Shown piece by piece: positions 63,702 to 64,000 of a stretch of 64,000 bases of DNA (position 1 is its first letter; each line of letters opens with the position of its first letter). The translations under genes and the position numbers were made by a program. This DNA is from Ornithobacterium rhinotracheale DSM 15997. GTDB taxonomy: Bacteria > Bacteroidota > Bacteroidia > Flavobacteriales > Weeksellaceae. Under the pieces are notes generated by a model, which was given only the letters and a program-made list of their open reading frames with translations, was not told where the DNA came from and searched no databases. The stretch spans positions 1,788,001 to 1,852,000 of the forward strand of contig NC_018016.1 in assembly GCF_000265465.1 (NCBI RefSeq). Direction: 5' to 3'.

Positions 63702-64000
63702 ATGAGAAATAGGAGTACAATCAAATTTAGTATAATCTTATCCCTTGTTTCATTATTCGTAAATGCACAAAATGTGGTAATGAAAGCATTGGATGCGCCT
63801 AATACAAAAACAATTATAGTATCTTATCAAAAAGATTTTAAGCGAGATAATTGTGAAGAAGGTTACGGAGAAACTGTAACTTACAGGAAAGATATAGTTT
63901 ACAAAGTTTCAGAGTTTGCACTTCCAGAAGAAAAGAAAAAAGAAGAAAAGAGAGCACTTGAACAAGCAAAACAATTAGTAGAAAAGGAGGGACAAGATTT
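63702..64000 (+). CDS. Secreted protein, N-terminal part (runs off the window)
   Basis: The first 99 codons are visible: a signal peptide (LVSLFVNAQ), a stretch with Cys in DNCEEGYGE, then a Lys/Glu-rich coiled-coil-like segment (PEEKKKEEKRALEQAKQLVEK). No family recognised. Probably co-transcribed with the VGIN gene upstream. Confidence 0.75.
   Translation, partial: MRNRSTIKFSIILSLVSLFVNAQNVVMKALDAPNTKTIIVSYQKDFKRDNCEEGYGETVTYRKDIVYKVSEFALPEEKKKEEKRALEQAKQLVEKEGQD

Overview
The window reads as chromosomal DNA of a Flavobacteriia-type Bacteroidetes. It is AT-rich, and its promoters carry the Bacteroidetes -7 box TAnnTTTG instead of sigma70 boxes. Gene content fits: a long NusB, the bacillithiol enzyme BshC, an M16 peptidase pair, an LptD/amidase divergon, and secreted proteins of the 'VGIN..P.ATLDI' and FISUMP types. 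A Weeksellaceae-like genus (for example Ornithobacterium-like) is my guess; the sequence does not prove it.

Layout. 1-4.4 kb (minus): a truncated ABC ATPase, a DUF3108 protein and an iron-sulfur operon mrp-nifU-korA. 4.8-9.3 kb: YceI lipoprotein, pheS, serine hydrolase, NUDIX protein, M48 protease. 9.5-14.4 kb: catalytic plus non-catalytic M16 proteins, a DUF59 iron-sulfur protein and an SPFH protein. 14.4-22 kb: envelope genes (Fe-S membrane protein, MlaD, amidase) facing away from lptD-ridA-membrane protein-rnhB. 22-27.3 kb: metallophosphoesterase, nadD, recX, pabB-pabC, a porin and a DUF4286 protein.

27.4-37.9 kb is the accessory part. A canonical promoter starts a roughly 520-nt leader that contains a hairpin, an (AC)28 tract and a terminator, and then meets a secreted-protein gene. 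After it come a frameshifted FISUMP gene, a GC-rich highly structured segment ending in its own terminator, an HU-like DNA-binding gene, a 22-bp-periodic GC-rich minisatellite, a second broken surface-protein gene, and an intact two-gene unit with a 1409-aa BNR/PKD protein.

37.9-62.6 kb is mostly housekeeping: S9 peptidase, lptB, GDPD, bshC, a LysM/PBP1 protein, a 1033-aa surface protein, DUF3109, AMP nucleosidase, a second amidase, nusB-DUF1573-yajC, a tRNA-Glu/rpsT/tRNA-Glu operon, an NlpC/P60 lipoprotein, a GT39-ABC-AsmA-like operon and a CDF transporter. At 62.7-64 kb a second leader of the same design as the 27.5-kb one precedes another VGIN secreted protein.

The best candidate for something undescribed is this pair of leaders (27.5-28.1 and 62.7-63.0 kb). 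Both follow a TTG-N18/19-TAnnTTTG promoter, open with nearly the same 21-22 nt, fold a hairpin at the equivalent place whose arms differ by paired changes, and end in an intrinsic terminator just before a VGIN gene with no second recognisable promoter. This looks like an attenuation or antitermination switch for surface proteins. One copy carries a microsatellite that could vary in length.
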